From contig NZ_CP107928.1 of NCBI RefSeq assembly GCF_036030735.1, forward strand, positions 9,300,001 to 9,364,000: a DNA stretch of 64,000 nucleotides, read 5' to 3'. Positions 1 to 8,439 of the stretch are shown here, in pieces. The notes below the pieces were generated by a model, which was not told where the DNA came from, made no database searches, and saw only the letters and a list, made by a program, of their open reading frames with translations. Source of the stretch: Streptomyces sp. NBC_00425. GTDB taxonomy: Bacteria > Actinomycetota > Actinomycetes > Streptomycetales > Streptomycetaceae. Position 1 is the first letter of the stretch, and each line of letters starts with the position of its first letter. The translations under genes and the position numbers were made by a program.

Positions 1-10
1 AGGAGTTCCC

Positions 11-787
11 GTGAAGACGTTGATCGTCTACGCCCACCCGGAGCCGAAGTCGCTCAACGGCTCGCTCAAGGACCTCGCGGTGGCCACCTTGGAGAGCGCC
101 GGGCACGAGGTACGGGTGAGCGATCTGTACGCGATGAACTGGAAGGCGGTCGTGGACGCCGACGACTACGGCCCCGGCGCCTCACGTCCCTTGAGGGTCG
201 TCGCGGATTCGGGCCGGGCCTTCGACGCCGGGACACTCACCGCGGACGTCGTCGCCGAGCAGGAGAAGCTGTTGTGGGCCGACACGATCGTCTTCCAGTT
301 CCCACTGTGGTGGTACACGATGCCCGCGATCCTCAAGGGCTGGGTGGACCGGGTGTTCACCTGCCACTTCGCGTACGGCGTGGGCGAGCACAGCGACACC
401 CGGTACGGCGAGCGCTACGGTGAAGGCTCCCTCGCGGGCAGGAGGGCCCTGCTGTCGGTGACCGTCGGCGGCCCGGAGGCTCACTACACGGCTCGCGGGA
501 TCAACGGCCCCATCGACGATCTGCTGTTCCCGATCCACCACGGCATCCTGTACTACCCGGGCATCGAGGCACTGCCGCCGTTCGTGCTGTACGGCGCCGA
601 CCGGATGACCGACGAGGACCGTCCGGACATCGCCAAGGCCTGGGAACGACGCCTGCTCACCCTGGAGTCGACGGAGCCGATCGCGTACCGGCGACAGAAC
701 TTCGGCGACTACGACATCCCCTCGCTGCAGCTGAGGGAGGGACTGGAGCCCGCGGGCCGCACGGGTTTCGGGCTGCACGTGCGCTGA
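11..787 (+). CDS. NAD(P)H-dependent oxidoreductase, flavodoxin-like fold (NQO/MdaB type)
   Basis: Predicted flavoenzyme of 258 aa that transfers two electrons from NAD(P)H to quinones or similar acceptors in the cytoplasm. The N-terminus MKTLIVYAHPEPKSLNGSL is the flavin-binding start of the Flavodoxin_2 family. FQFPLWWYTMPAILKGWVDR (about residues 96-115) is the conserved active-site stretch of NQO1/MdaB-like proteins. Length is normal for the family. A clear Shine-Dalgarno (AGGAG, positions 1-5) precedes the ATG, so the start is secure although the promoter lies outside the window. The next gene is convergent. The substrate cannot be told from sequence. Confidence 0.9.
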   Translation: MKTLIVYAHPEPKSLNGSLKDLAVATLESAGHEVRVSDLYAMNWKAVVDADDYGPGASRPLRVVADSGRAFDAGTLTADVVAEQEKLLWADTIVFQFPLWWYTMPAILKGWVDRVFTCHFAYGVGEHSDTRYGERYGEGSLAGRRALLSVTVGGPEAHYTARGINGPIDDLLFPIHHGILYYPGIEALPPFVLYGADRMTDEDRPDIAKAWERRLLTLESTEPIAYRRQNFGDYDIPSLQLREGLEPAGRTGFGLHVR

Positions 788-882
788 GTCGTCACCGGCG
801 GCCACGTCCGTCTCGACGGCTTTACGGCGTCAGTGCGTGACTGAGTGGGCGGGTGACGCGGGGGTCGGGCCCGGCGGGGCGG

Positions 883-2010
883 TCAGATTCCGCCCGTGTT
901 GAGCAGGCGGTTGGGGGTGTCGGAGCGGACGCCGCGCAGGACGCCACGGGTGGCCGTGTGGTCGAGCCAGACGTGGACCTGCTGGGCCGTGGCGTGCGGG
1001 TGCGCCGAGAGGTACAGGGCGATCACGCCGGTCGCATGGGGTGCGGCCCAGGACGTCGCGCCGCCGTCCTCCGTCACCGTGCCGCCTCCGGAGAGAGCGG
1101 CGGTCACCTTCTGCCCGGGGGCGTACAGGTCCACGCACCGTCCGTACCCCGACCCGTAGGAGCCGCTGTCGTTCCACGTGCGGTCGGCCGGGGTGGATGC
1201 CGCGACGACGATCGTGCCAGGGACGCCGGCGGGGGAGTGCTTGCAGGCGTCGTCGTGGTAGTTGCCGGCGGACACGACCGTCGGAATGCCTGCGCCGACC
1301 ATCTTCTTCACCGCGGTCTCCAGGGCCGCCGACCGGTGGTCGAGGTTGAGCGACATGTTCACCACGGCGGGCTTCTGCGCGTGAGCCGTGACCCAGTTGA
1401 CCGACTTCACCAGCGCTGCCTCGGCTGCTGCGGGCGAGCCGCCGCCGCCCTCGCTCTCGCACACGATGCCCTGGACCCGAACCAGGTCCGCCTTGGGAGC
1501 CACGCCGTACTTCGCCCCGCCGATGACACCCGCGACGAACGTGCCGTGGCCGACCCCGTCTTCGCCGAAACAGTCGCCTGAGTCCTTCGGGCCCACGAAG
1601 TCGGCGCCGAGGCGGGCGCGTCCGCCGAACTCCTTGTGGGTGATGTCCATTCCGGTGTCGATCACATACACATGGACGCCCTTGCCCGTGGCGGTGGTGG
1701 TGAGCTTCCCGTTCAGCGGCCGTGACCGCTGGTCCAGAATGTCCAGGTTCCACGGAACGTGCCTGGTGAGGGACGATGCCGTGGCCTGCGCGTTCGCGGA
1801 CAGCTTCTCCACCGCGGCGGGAGACGCCGGCGCCGAACCGGACCGCGCCGCGTCGCCCGATGACGCCACGGACCGCCCCTCGCCCCGGGCGGGAAGCGCG
1901 CCGCCGTTCCCGGACGTCGCGCCCGCCTTCCCGCCGCCGCAGGCCGAGGCGCCGAGCACCGTCGCCATGGCCACCGCCACGAGACCGGCCTTCGTCATGT
2001 TCCGTGCCAC
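883..2010 (-). CDS. exported S8 family serine peptidase (subtilase), probable lipoprotein
   Basis: Subtilisin-type secreted protease of about 375 aa. The start is taken as GTG at 2010 because a GGGGGA ribosome site sits just upstream; an ATG at 1998 is the alternative. The N-terminus is a signal peptide with a lipobox (LGASAC), so the enzyme is probably membrane-anchored outside the cell. The S8 triad is visible: Asp in VIDTGMD (about 118), His in GHGTFVAG (about 155), the oxyanion Asn in VVSAGN, and Ser in ATSWAAPHATG (about 320). The serine motif reads TSWAAP where most subtilases have TSMAAP. A Ser/Ala/Gly-rich linker follows the lipobox. The enzyme is convergent with the upstream oxidoreductase and looks monocistronic. 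Confidence 0.9.
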   Translation of the reverse strand: MARNMTKAGLVAVAMATVLGASACGGGKAGATSGNGGALPARGEGRSVASSGDAARSGSAPASPAAVEKLSANAQATASSLTRHVPWNLDILDQRSRPLNGKLTTTATGKGVHVYVIDTGMDITHKEFGGRARLGADFVGPKDSGDCFGEDGVGHGTFVAGVIGGAKYGVAPKADLVRVQGIVCESEGGGGSPAAAEAALVKSVNWVTAHAQKPAVVNMSLNLDHRSAALETAVKKMVGAGIPTVVSAGNYHDDACKHSPAGVPGTIVVAASTPADRTWNDSGSYGSGYGRCVDLYAPGQKVTAALSGGGTVTEDGGATSWAAPHATGVIALYLSAHPHATAQQVHVWLDHTATRGVLRGVRSDTPNRLLNTGGI

Positions 2011-2182
2011 AGCGTCCCCCAGATCCCAGCCTCGTCCACAGTCGGCGCAGAAGACGACCACGGGCGGCGCGTGGTTCCCGGCGGGGCGCCGGCCCGACGT
2101 CCCGCGATCGGAGCGAGCGCTCTTCGAGGGGCTGTCACGTCGACGGGGAACGGGGGCGCGTCGTCCTCGGCGGTGGTCCGCG

Positions 2183-3493
2183 CTATCCAGTGACCAAGGT
2201 CGTCACGCTCTGAGCCGGGAGCTGGGCGGTGAAGGCGCCGTTCGCCACGGTGATCCTGCTCTGGGACGCGAGGTTCCTGCTCGCGTCGGTCAACCAGGAC
2301 GACACGCCGGACGAGCTGTTGTTCCGCAGGGTGAACTGCTGGCTCACCGCCGAGGTGCCCTTGTTGACGGCGACGATGACCACCCGGGAGCCGCCGCCTT
2401 GGTACGCGGAGACGTAGACGTTCGACTGGGGGTTGGCGGTCACGGCGATCCGCACGTGTCCCGGGCGGACGAACCTGGCGAAGTGCGCCATGGCGGCGCC
2501 GCGTTTGCTGATCCGCCCGTCCTCCCGCATGGGCCCGTAGCCGCGCCGGATGTACCACCACACGTAGGCCTGGAACTCGGCGTCCACCATCGCGCGGTGG
2601 ATGTGCTCCGAGACGTCGAGAGCCTGGGGCCACAGGTCGGCCGAATCGCTGCTGTTGGGGTAGTAGACCTCGGTCATCCAGAGTTCCTTGCCCCCGCCCT
2701 TCTGCTTGAAGAGGGGGTAGGGGAAGTTCGAGAACGAGGTGCCGTAGAGGTGTGCCCCGAGAACGTCCACGTTGGCGAGCGCCGCGGCGTCGTTGAGGAT
2801 GGGGTCGGAGAAACTCTTCACGTACTGGAAGGACTCCGGGGCGATGACCCTGGTGCTGATGGACCCGGCGTTCTCCCGCAGGAACCTGGTCATCTCGCTC
2901 GGAGTCCACCACGTCCAGTCGTGGGCGTAGTCGGGCTCGTTCTGCACGGAAATGGCGTACAGGTTGACTCCGTTGCTCTTCATGAAGGCGACGAAGTCGT
3001 TCAGGTGCTGTGCATAGGCGCCGTACATGGAGTAGCGGAGCCGCTTGGCGTTGGTCTGCTGGCCCCGGACGAACGTCTCGACCATGGCGGCGGGCGGATT
3101 CCACGGCGAGGCGAACACGGTCGCCCCGAGTTCGACGGCGCGCTTGGCCGTCGCGACTTCGCGGCTCCAGTTCGCGCGGTCCTCGGCGACGGGGATCCTC
3201 AGCACGGAGAACCCGAGCTGGCCGTCGCCGTTGCCGAAGGCCGTGTCCCTCTGGGCAGCCGTCAGGTCGCCGATCCAGAGCGGGTGGTTCATGCCGCCGA
3301 ACCCCCGGATCGTCTGCCGCGTCGCCGACGGGTCGACGATCACCGTGGCCGCTGCCGCGGACGGTGTGCGGGACGCCCCGGCAGCCGGTGTCGCGGCCAC
3401 GAGGACGGGCAGCGCGCTCATCGTCGCCAGAACGGCGCGACGGCTGGGTAATTCCGGCCCGGTGCTGCCGGACGCGCGGTCGTGTGACGCCAT
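2183..3493 (-). CDS. secreted GH30 subfamily 8-type glucuronoxylanase
   Basis: Endo-xylanase that probably cuts xylan next to methylglucuronic acid branches. The start at 3493 has an AGGAGG site 4-9 bases upstream; a longer in-frame opening to 3772 lacks one. The protein is 436 aa with a Tat-like signal (SRRAVLATMSALP). The TIM barrel carries the acid/base Glu186 (VQNEPDY) and nucleophile Glu275 (WMTEVYYP). The block WYIRRGYGPMREDGRISKRG matches XynC-type GH30_8 enzymes and includes the Arg region used for glucuronate recognition. A beta-sandwich side domain ends the protein. The CebR box at 3683-3696 lies about 190 bases upstream and is the likely control site. Confidence 0.9.
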   Translation of the reverse strand: MASHDRASGSTGPELPSRRAVLATMSALPVLVAATPAAGASRTPSAAAATVIVDPSATRQTIRGFGGMNHPLWIGDLTAAQRDTAFGNGDGQLGFSVLRIPVAEDRANWSREVATAKRAVELGATVFASPWNPPAAMVETFVRGQQTNAKRLRYSMYGAYAQHLNDFVAFMKSNGVNLYAISVQNEPDYAHDWTWWTPSEMTRFLRENAGSISTRVIAPESFQYVKSFSDPILNDAAALANVDVLGAHLYGTSFSNFPYPLFKQKGGGKELWMTEVYYPNSSDSADLWPQALDVSEHIHRAMVDAEFQAYVWWYIRRGYGPMREDGRISKRGAAMAHFARFVRPGHVRIAVTANPQSNVYVSAYQGGGSRVVIVAVNKGTSAVSQQFTLRNNSSSGVSSWLTDASRNLASQSRITVANGAFTAQLPAQSVTTLVTG

Positions 3494-3952
3494 GGTTCCT
3501 CCTGGGCTCGGCGCTGACGTGTGCCTTCTCGTCCCCGTGTCGGTTGCTGCGCCTCGGCCCGTGTCGGTGCACGGTGCCGAAAATTTCGCCGCCCATGCGC
3601 TGATCGGGAGTGGTCGCCCGGAACGGCGCGCATGTGGGCGTCGGTCGGTCGGCTGCTCAGGCAGGGTGGGACAGCGAGAACGTGGGAGCGCTCCCATAGC
3701 TTCCCTGCCCGACGAATGTTTCGGAAGGTCGACCGATCGTGCAGCAAGCGGTGTAGAGGACCGTAGGTGCACCCCCCTGCATCGTCAAGCCTCGGGGAAC
3801 CCCTGTCGCACGACCGGGAGGGAACCGGCAGCCGGATCACGGCGAGTGGACGCAGGGCCTCCCACCGTGTTCCGGGGGCCGTGCCGACGCTGTGCGGGAC
3901 CGACGCGTCCGTGGTCGGCGATCTCGCCCGCGTGCAGCAGGGCCCGGGCCGC
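3494..3952. other. intergenic region with GH30 promoter and CebR box
   Basis: A gap of 459 bases between the GH30 start and the 3' end of the DUF1330 gene. It holds the GH30 ribosome site and the CebR palindrome. Short overlapping frames in it have no coding character. Confidence 0.6.
3683..3696. promoter_or_regulatory. CebR-type operator upstream of the GH30 gene
   Basis: The sequence TGGGAGCGCTCCCA is a perfect 14-base palindrome identical to the CebR box known from Streptomyces, where the LacI-family repressor CebR controls cellobiose/cello-oligosaccharide uptake and cellulolysis. It lies in the leader region of the minus-strand xylanase gene. No other gene start is close enough to be the target. 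Confidence 0.85.
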
Positions 3953-4309
3953 CTACGCGGGCTGTCGAGCGGGGAGCGACTCCCGTAGCGCCCGCGCGGT
4001 GGCGGTCGCGTCGTACCCGTCGGCGACTCCCGGCACGAGGATGATGTCGCCCTGGATGTGCCGCGACCGCAGCGGAGCGATCTCCTGGTACGCGTCCGAG
4101 CCCCACCACTCCCTTGCCTGGGCGAGCGAGGGGAAGCCGATCACCACGACGTGTCCGGGCCAGCTGCCCTCCTTCACCTCGTGCTGTGCGCCGTGCACCA
4201 GGAAACGGCCCCCGTACGGTGTGAAGGTGTCCGTGATGCGCTCGATGTACTCGGCGATCTCCCCATGGGGAGCAGCCTCTTGCAGGTGCGCGATCGCGTA
4301 GGCAGACAT
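3953..4309 (-). CDS. DUF1330 domain protein
   Basis: Small cytoplasmic protein of 118 aa with the ferredoxin-like alpha/beta fold of DUF1330. Recognisable blocks are the opening MSAYAIAHLQ, the GGRFLVHG strand, the VVVIGFPSLAQAREWWGSDA block and a late Ile/Val-rich strand. The family's biochemical role is unknown. The start ATG at 4309 is preceded by GGAGGAC. It is monocistronic, between the GH30 promoter and the serine hydrolase. Confidence 0.85.
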   Translation of the reverse strand: MSAYAIAHLQEAAPHGEIAEYIERITDTFTPYGGRFLVHGAQHEVKEGSWPGHVVVIGFPSLAQAREWWGSDAYQEIAPLRSRHIQGDIILVPGVADGYDATATARALRESLPARQPA

Positions 4310-4476
4310 GGCGTCCTCCGGGTTCGTCGGTCCTTCGTGCCGATGATCCTGACACCACGGCGTGTCCCGGTCGATGACCTCTCAGGTAAGTGCGCCGGGC
4401 GGTCCCGGCCGCGACCACGGGCCCATGCCGTCGGCCGGGTCCCGTGGTCGTGTCCTCGGACGGGAGCCGAGTGTGC

Positions 4477-5676
4477 TCAGCGCCCGTCGCGCAGCAGCGC
4501 GCAGACGAAGTTCTCCTCGATGGCGCGCAGCCGCTCGAGCCGCGCGGGATCGCCGGCCCCGTTGATCTGGCTCGTGAGCGAGAACGTCAGTGAGCGCCGG
4601 CCGTCGGGCGTGGCGGCCACCAGCTGCGTGTAGCCCGGGAAGTTCCCGGTGTGACCCAGCACGACACCGCACCGTGTCGTGTAGCGGAAGAGGGCCAGAC
4701 CCGCGGCGTTGCGTCCCGGGCCTGCGGGCACGGACGATCCCGCGACCCAGCGGCGCTGTTCTCGCACGACGCGTTTGCCGTAGAGGGCGCCCGACGCGTA
4801 GCCGCGGATGAAACGGGTCATGTCGAGCGGAGTGGAGACGATGCCGCCGGACGCCCATGCGCCGGAGGCGCTGACCAGCTCGCTGACGTCCTCCGGAGAG
4901 GCGGGGTCGCTCACGTCGTACCCGTGCAGGTAGGGCTCGGGCATGCGGTAGCCCTGCGGGAGACTGGTGTCGCGCAGCCCCAGCGGACGGTAGACCAGCC
5001 GTCGCAGGAGCTGTTCGTACGGGGTGCCGGTGGCCGCTTCCGCCATCAGGGCGACGGCGATGTTGTCGGAGTTGGAGTAGGCGTACCGGCTGCCCGGGGC
5101 GAACAGCAGGGGCTCGCCTGCCACGTAGTCGAGCAGGTGGCGGGAGTCGAAGTGGTGGCGTGGATCGGCGGCGAGCTCCGCCGTGAACCCGGGGGACTGC
5201 GAGTAGTCCGGCAGGCCGCTGGTGTGCTGCAGCAACTGCCGCAGCGTCACCCGGCCCCATGCAGCCGGGAGCTGCGGGAGACGCTTGCGCAGGGTGTCGT
5301 CCAGACGCAGCGCGCCACGGTCGACGAGGGACAGTGCCACTGCTCCGCTGAAGGCCTTGGCCGTGCTCGCGATCCGCATGTGGTCGTCGACGTGCGGAGG
5401 GCGGCCCGTCGCGAGGTCCGCGGCGCCGGCCCGGAACACGCGCGTCCGCCTGCCGTCGCGCAGGACGGCGATGACGGCGGGGGGACCGCCCGGCGCGCTC
5501 ACGAACTGCTCGATCTGACGCTGGAGCGTGCGGTCGTTCGTCGGTCCGGCCGTGCCGGCGGCGGCGCCCGCGGTGACCGGTGCCAGTACCGCCAACGAGG
5601 TGGCCGCGACGACGAGCACGGTCCTTCGACGTGATCGCCTGAAGGCACGGGGAGGCCGAGCGGGGCGTGGTGACAT
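4477..5676 (-). CDS. secreted serine hydrolase, beta-lactamase / D-Ala-D-Ala carboxypeptidase fold
   Basis: Exported penicillin-binding-like hydrolase (class C/AmpH type) of 399 aa. The start at 5676 is chosen because AGGAG lies seven bases upstream and it begins an Arg-rich signal peptide ending near AGAAAG; a longer frame to 6210 has no site. Catalytic motifs are in place: SxxK as STAK (Ser104, Lys107), YxN as YSN in RYAYSNSDN, and the HxG motif in GHTGNFPG. Family members act on D-amino-acid peptides or esters, and the true substrate cannot be predicted. Single transcription unit. Confidence 0.88.
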   Translation of the reverse strand: MSPRPARPPRAFRRSRRRTVLVVAATSLAVLAPVTAGAAAGTAGPTNDRTLQRQIEQFVSAPGGPPAVIAVLRDGRRTRVFRAGAADLATGRPPHVDDHMRIASTAKAFSGAVALSLVDRGALRLDDTLRKRLPQLPAAWGRVTLRQLLQHTSGLPDYSQSPGFTAELAADPRHHFDSRHLLDYVAGEPLLFAPGSRYAYSNSDNIAVALMAEAATGTPYEQLLRRLVYRPLGLRDTSLPQGYRMPEPYLHGYDVSDPASPEDVSELVSASGAWASGGIVSTPLDMTRFIRGYASGALYGKRVVREQRRWVAGSSVPAGPGRNAAGLALFRYTTRCGVVLGHTGNFPGYTQLVAATPDGRRSLTFSLTSQINGAGDPARLERLRAIEENFVCALLRDGR

Positions 5677-5849
5677 CGAGACTCCTGACGGTGGTCGACG
5701 GCATGGCAGCTCAAGCCTCACCGTCCGCGGACGCCGACGCCGATTCCTGTTGCTGCAAACAGCCCAGTGCGTCTCCCGGGCCCGCGTAGGCGCCGCGGCG
5801 CCGGCCTCGGCGGGGCGTCGGTCCGCAGACGCCCCGCCGCTGACGTACG

Positions 5850-6111
5850 GGTCCCCGAAGCGGACCGCCTGCAGCACATCGACTCCTTCCGCGACGAACA
5901 CTCCGCCCTGGCCAAGGCGTTCGTCACCACCCGGATGCGCGAGGTCGTGGCCTGGAGCCGGGAGACGTTCGGAGGCGACGGCATCCTCCTGGACCATGAC
6001 ATCGCCCGGTTCTTCGCCGACGCCGAGGCGATCTCCTCCTTCGAGGGCACCCGCGAGATGAACACCCTCATCGTCGGCAAGTCGATCACCGGCCGGAGCG
6101 CCTTCGTGTGA
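5850..6111 (+). pseudogene. acyl-CoA dehydrogenase (glutaryl-CoA dehydrogenase type) C-terminal remnant
   Basis: The frame reading through to 6111 encodes only the last ~85 residues of an acyl-CoA dehydrogenase: [19 protein letters not shown], then [20 protein letters not shown], then the signature [20 protein letters not shown]. The whole N-terminal and FAD-binding part is missing, and upstream codons are Arg-rich noise. This is a decayed gene, not a small protein. A hairpin that would have been its terminator survives at 6131-6153. Confidence 0.8.
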
Positions 6112-6130
6112 GCGTCCGGCGGACGAACGG

Positions 6131-6153
6131 ACCCCAGGTCGTGCACCTGGGGT
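6131..6153 (+). terminator. hairpin terminator after the acyl-CoA dehydrogenase remnant
   Basis: Perfect 9-base stem (ACCCCAGGT / ACCTGGGGT) with a five-base loop, followed by TTCG. It lies 20 bases after the remnant's stop codon. Confidence 0.6.
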
Positions 6154-6240
6154 TTCGTCGCGACGGACTCCGGAACCGCCGCCGGGCCACGGCAGGACCT
6201 CCGCCGCCACGACGTCGGATCGTGTGGTGACGTCGTCGAC

Positions 6241-6279
6241 GGTGTTCGGGTTCGGTGACCGGGGTGTTCGGGTTCGGTG
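6241..6279. repeat. two-copy direct repeat, 17 bases
   Basis: GGTGTTCGGGTTCGGTG occurs at 6241-6257 and again at 6263-6279, a period of 22 bases (two helical turns). It sits upstream of the xylose-binding-protein gene. It could be a paired binding site or a small duplication. Confidence 0.5.
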
Positions 6280-6494
6280 CCCGGTTGGTGAAGGTCGCGT
6301 TCATGGCCCTCCACCGGGCCCGCAACGCCACCTTGCCGTGTCCCCGGACCGCTAGAGTGCCCGCACCGTCGCCACAGTTCCGGAATGCGCCGGCCGCCCC
6401 ACACGCCGGTGCGCCCCTCCGGGCCTGGCCGGCGCGGCGTCCGCACGGGGACCGCTCCCCGCCCCGCCCCCCCATCGCCCGGAAGGCGCCCGCC

Positions 6495-7628
6495 GTGACC
6501 ACCCGCACCACCCGCACCTCCGCTCCCGCACGTCGCCTCGCCATAGCCGCCGTCGCCTGCATCTCCCCCCTCTCCCTCACCGCCTGCGGCCTCGTCGACT
6601 CCGTCGGCGACGACGCGAAGACGCCGTCCAGAAGCGACGACATCACGGTCGGCCTCCTCCTGCCCGACACCGAGACCAGCCGCTTCGAGAAGTTCGACCA
6701 TCCGCTCATCAAGAAGGACGTCGCCGCCCTCACCGACGGCAAGGGCACGGTGAAGTACGCCAACGCCGGGGCGGACGCGGGCGTGCAGCTGAAGCAACTC
6801 AAGGACATGATCACCGCCAGGGTGGACGTGATCCTCGTGGACGCGGTGGACGCCCGGAGTATCAAGAGCGGCGTCGAGGAGGCCAAGGAGGCCGGCATCC
6901 CCGTCATCGCCTACGACCGGCTCGCCCAGGGACCGATCGACGCCTATGTCTCGCACGACAACGAACTCGTCGGCGAGGTCCAGGGCCGCTCGCTCCGGGA
7001 GGCGCTCGGCGACAAGGCGGCCACCAGCAAGATCATCATGATGAACGGCTCGCCGGAGGACCCCAACACCGCCCTGTTCGAGGAGGGCGCGCTCAACGAG
7101 CTCAAGGGCAACGTCGTCATCGCCGAGACCTACCCCACCTCGCGATGGCTGCCCAGCGTGGCGAAGGCCAATATGAAGAAGGCGATCCGAGCCCTCGGAC
7201 TGAACGGCATCGCCGCCGTCTACTCGGCGAACGACGGCATGGCGGGAGCCGTCATCGACGCGATGAAGGAGGCGGGCGCCACCAGCCTCCCGCCGGTGAC
7301 CGGGCAGGACGCGGACCTGGCGGCCGTGCAACGGATCGTCTCGGGCGAGCAGTACATGACCGTGTACAAGCCGTTCCTCCTGGAGGCGGAGCAGGCCGCG
7401 AAGATGGCGGTGGCCAAGGTGCAGGGGCGCTCACTCGAGTTCGACGCGCTGACCCGCGACAAGGTCGACAGCCCTACCAGGAAGGGGATTCCGGCGAGCC
7501 TGGTGCCGGTGGTCGCCGTCACGAAGGACAACATCGAGGACACGGTCGTCCGGGACGGCGTCTACACCGTCAAGCAGATCTGCACCGCCGAGTACAAGGC
7601 GGACTGTGCCGCCATCGGCCTGAAGTAG
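6495..7628 (+). CDS. sugar ABC transporter substrate-binding lipoprotein, D-xylose (XylF) type
   Basis: Membrane-anchored periplasmic-binding-fold protein of 377 aa that should capture a pentose, most likely D-xylose. The GTG at 6495 with GGAAGG eight bases before it is the likely start; a longer frame to 6255 lacks a site. Signal peptide with lipobox LSLTAC. The fold blocks VGLLLPDTETSRF, DVILVDAVDA, IPVIAYDRLAQG, ATSKIIMMNGSPEDPNT, AVYSANDGMAGAVIDAMKEAG and PPVTGQDADLAAVQRI match XylF. No ATPase or permease gene follows, so this is an orphan that must use a transporter encoded elsewhere or is a relic of a lost operon. Confidence 0.88.
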   Translation: MTTRTTRTSAPARRLAIAAVACISPLSLTACGLVDSVGDDAKTPSRSDDITVGLLLPDTETSRFEKFDHPLIKKDVAALTDGKGTVKYANAGADAGVQLKQLKDMITARVDVILVDAVDARSIKSGVEEAKEAGIPVIAYDRLAQGPIDAYVSHDNELVGEVQGRSLREALGDKAATSKIIMMNGSPEDPNTALFEEGALNELKGNVVIAETYPTSRWLPSVAKANMKKAIRALGLNGIAAVYSANDGMAGAVIDAMKEAGATSLPPVTGQDADLAAVQRIVSGEQYMTVYKPFLLEAEQAAKMAVAKVQGRSLEFDALTRDKVDSPTRKGIPASLVPVVAVTKDNIEDTVVRDGVYTVKQICTAEYKADCAAIGLK

Positions 7629-7795
7629 CGTCCACGGCACGCGCCTTCACACGGCCCCGCACCACGAGGCCCGCACCACGCGCTCGCATCCCGCGAGGCG
7701 CCTCCCGACCCGCGCAGGGCGACGATTGCGCAGTCGGTGTCATGAGACCGGTGGTGAGGGGCACTCGCGTCGGCATGCAAGGAGACGAGACGTAT

Positions 7796-8266
7796 GTGAG
7801 GAGCCACCCGTACGCCGGTCGTGGACCCGGAGCGCAGTCCTCGCCGCAGCGCGGCGGGGGCAGGCATCGGCGCTCCGGCAGGCGGGAGGGCCGGTGGCAC
7901 CGCAGACTTCTGGCCTATCGCGCCGTTCGGCTGATGCCCGCGGTGTCTCCTCAAGGTCCGGACGAGGAGTGCCTGCTGCTGGTGCACGTCCGCAAGGTGG
8001 TCGGGCAGGTGACGTACCGGGTGTGCGGCGAGTGTGCGGACGGGGTGATCACCGAGGTCGTCCTCGACGAACCGTTCCGCACCTGCGGGCTGGGTACGAG
8101 GGCCCTGTCGCACCTGCGCGCCAGGTATCCCGAACTCACGTGGCGCACCACGCTCGACACCCGCCTCACGCGTGACCTGATGCACCGGCTGCGCATCCCC
8201 CGGGCGGCCGCGGCAGGAAGGTGCTCGCACGTCGGGTCTCCCGCCGCCGGCCACCATCAGGAGTAG
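7796..8266 (+). CDS. small GNAT-like hypothetical protein
   Basis: A 156-aa protein starting at GTG 7796 (AGGAGA about 11 bases upstream). The N-terminal third is Arg/Gly-rich. The middle and end look like a compact alpha/beta domain: CLLLVHVRKVVGQVTYRVC, then a CxxC-containing turn, then ITEVVLDEPFRTCGLGTRAL and LTRDLMHRLRIP. The CGLGTRALSHL stretch resembles the acetyl-CoA loop (R/QxxGxG/A) of GNAT acetyltransferases, but the domain is short. A function beyond that is not supported. Start uncertain. Confidence 0.55.
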   Translation: MRSHPYAGRGPGAQSSPQRGGGRHRRSGRREGRWHRRLLAYRAVRLMPAVSPQGPDEECLLLVHVRKVVGQVTYRVCGECADGVITEVVLDEPFRTCGLGTRALSHLRARYPELTWRTTLDTRLTRDLMHRLRIPRAAAAGRCSHVGSPAAGHHQE

Positions 8267-8439
8267 GCGCGTCCGCACGGCGCCGGCGCGGCGCGGGGGC
8301 GCGCCGGCTCAGGCGGGCGGCGCGCCGTCGCGGGGGCTGGTCGGGGGAGTGGCCTGTGCGGCGTTCCCGAGCGGGAGGACCCCGGCGGTTACGCTCACGC
8401 CGTGTGCGGGGGCCGCCGGGGAAGGAGGACGCAGAGGCA

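Noticed and set aside
1388..3451. Long open plus-strand frame of 687 codons
   Set aside because: It mirrors the subtilase and xylanase genes on the other strand and has no protein family pattern, signal or ribosome site; a GC-rich shadow frame.
5767..6111. Intact 114-aa protein
   Set aside because: Only the C-terminal part matches a family (acyl-CoA dehydrogenase) and the N-terminal codons are Arg-rich noise; better read as a gene remnant.
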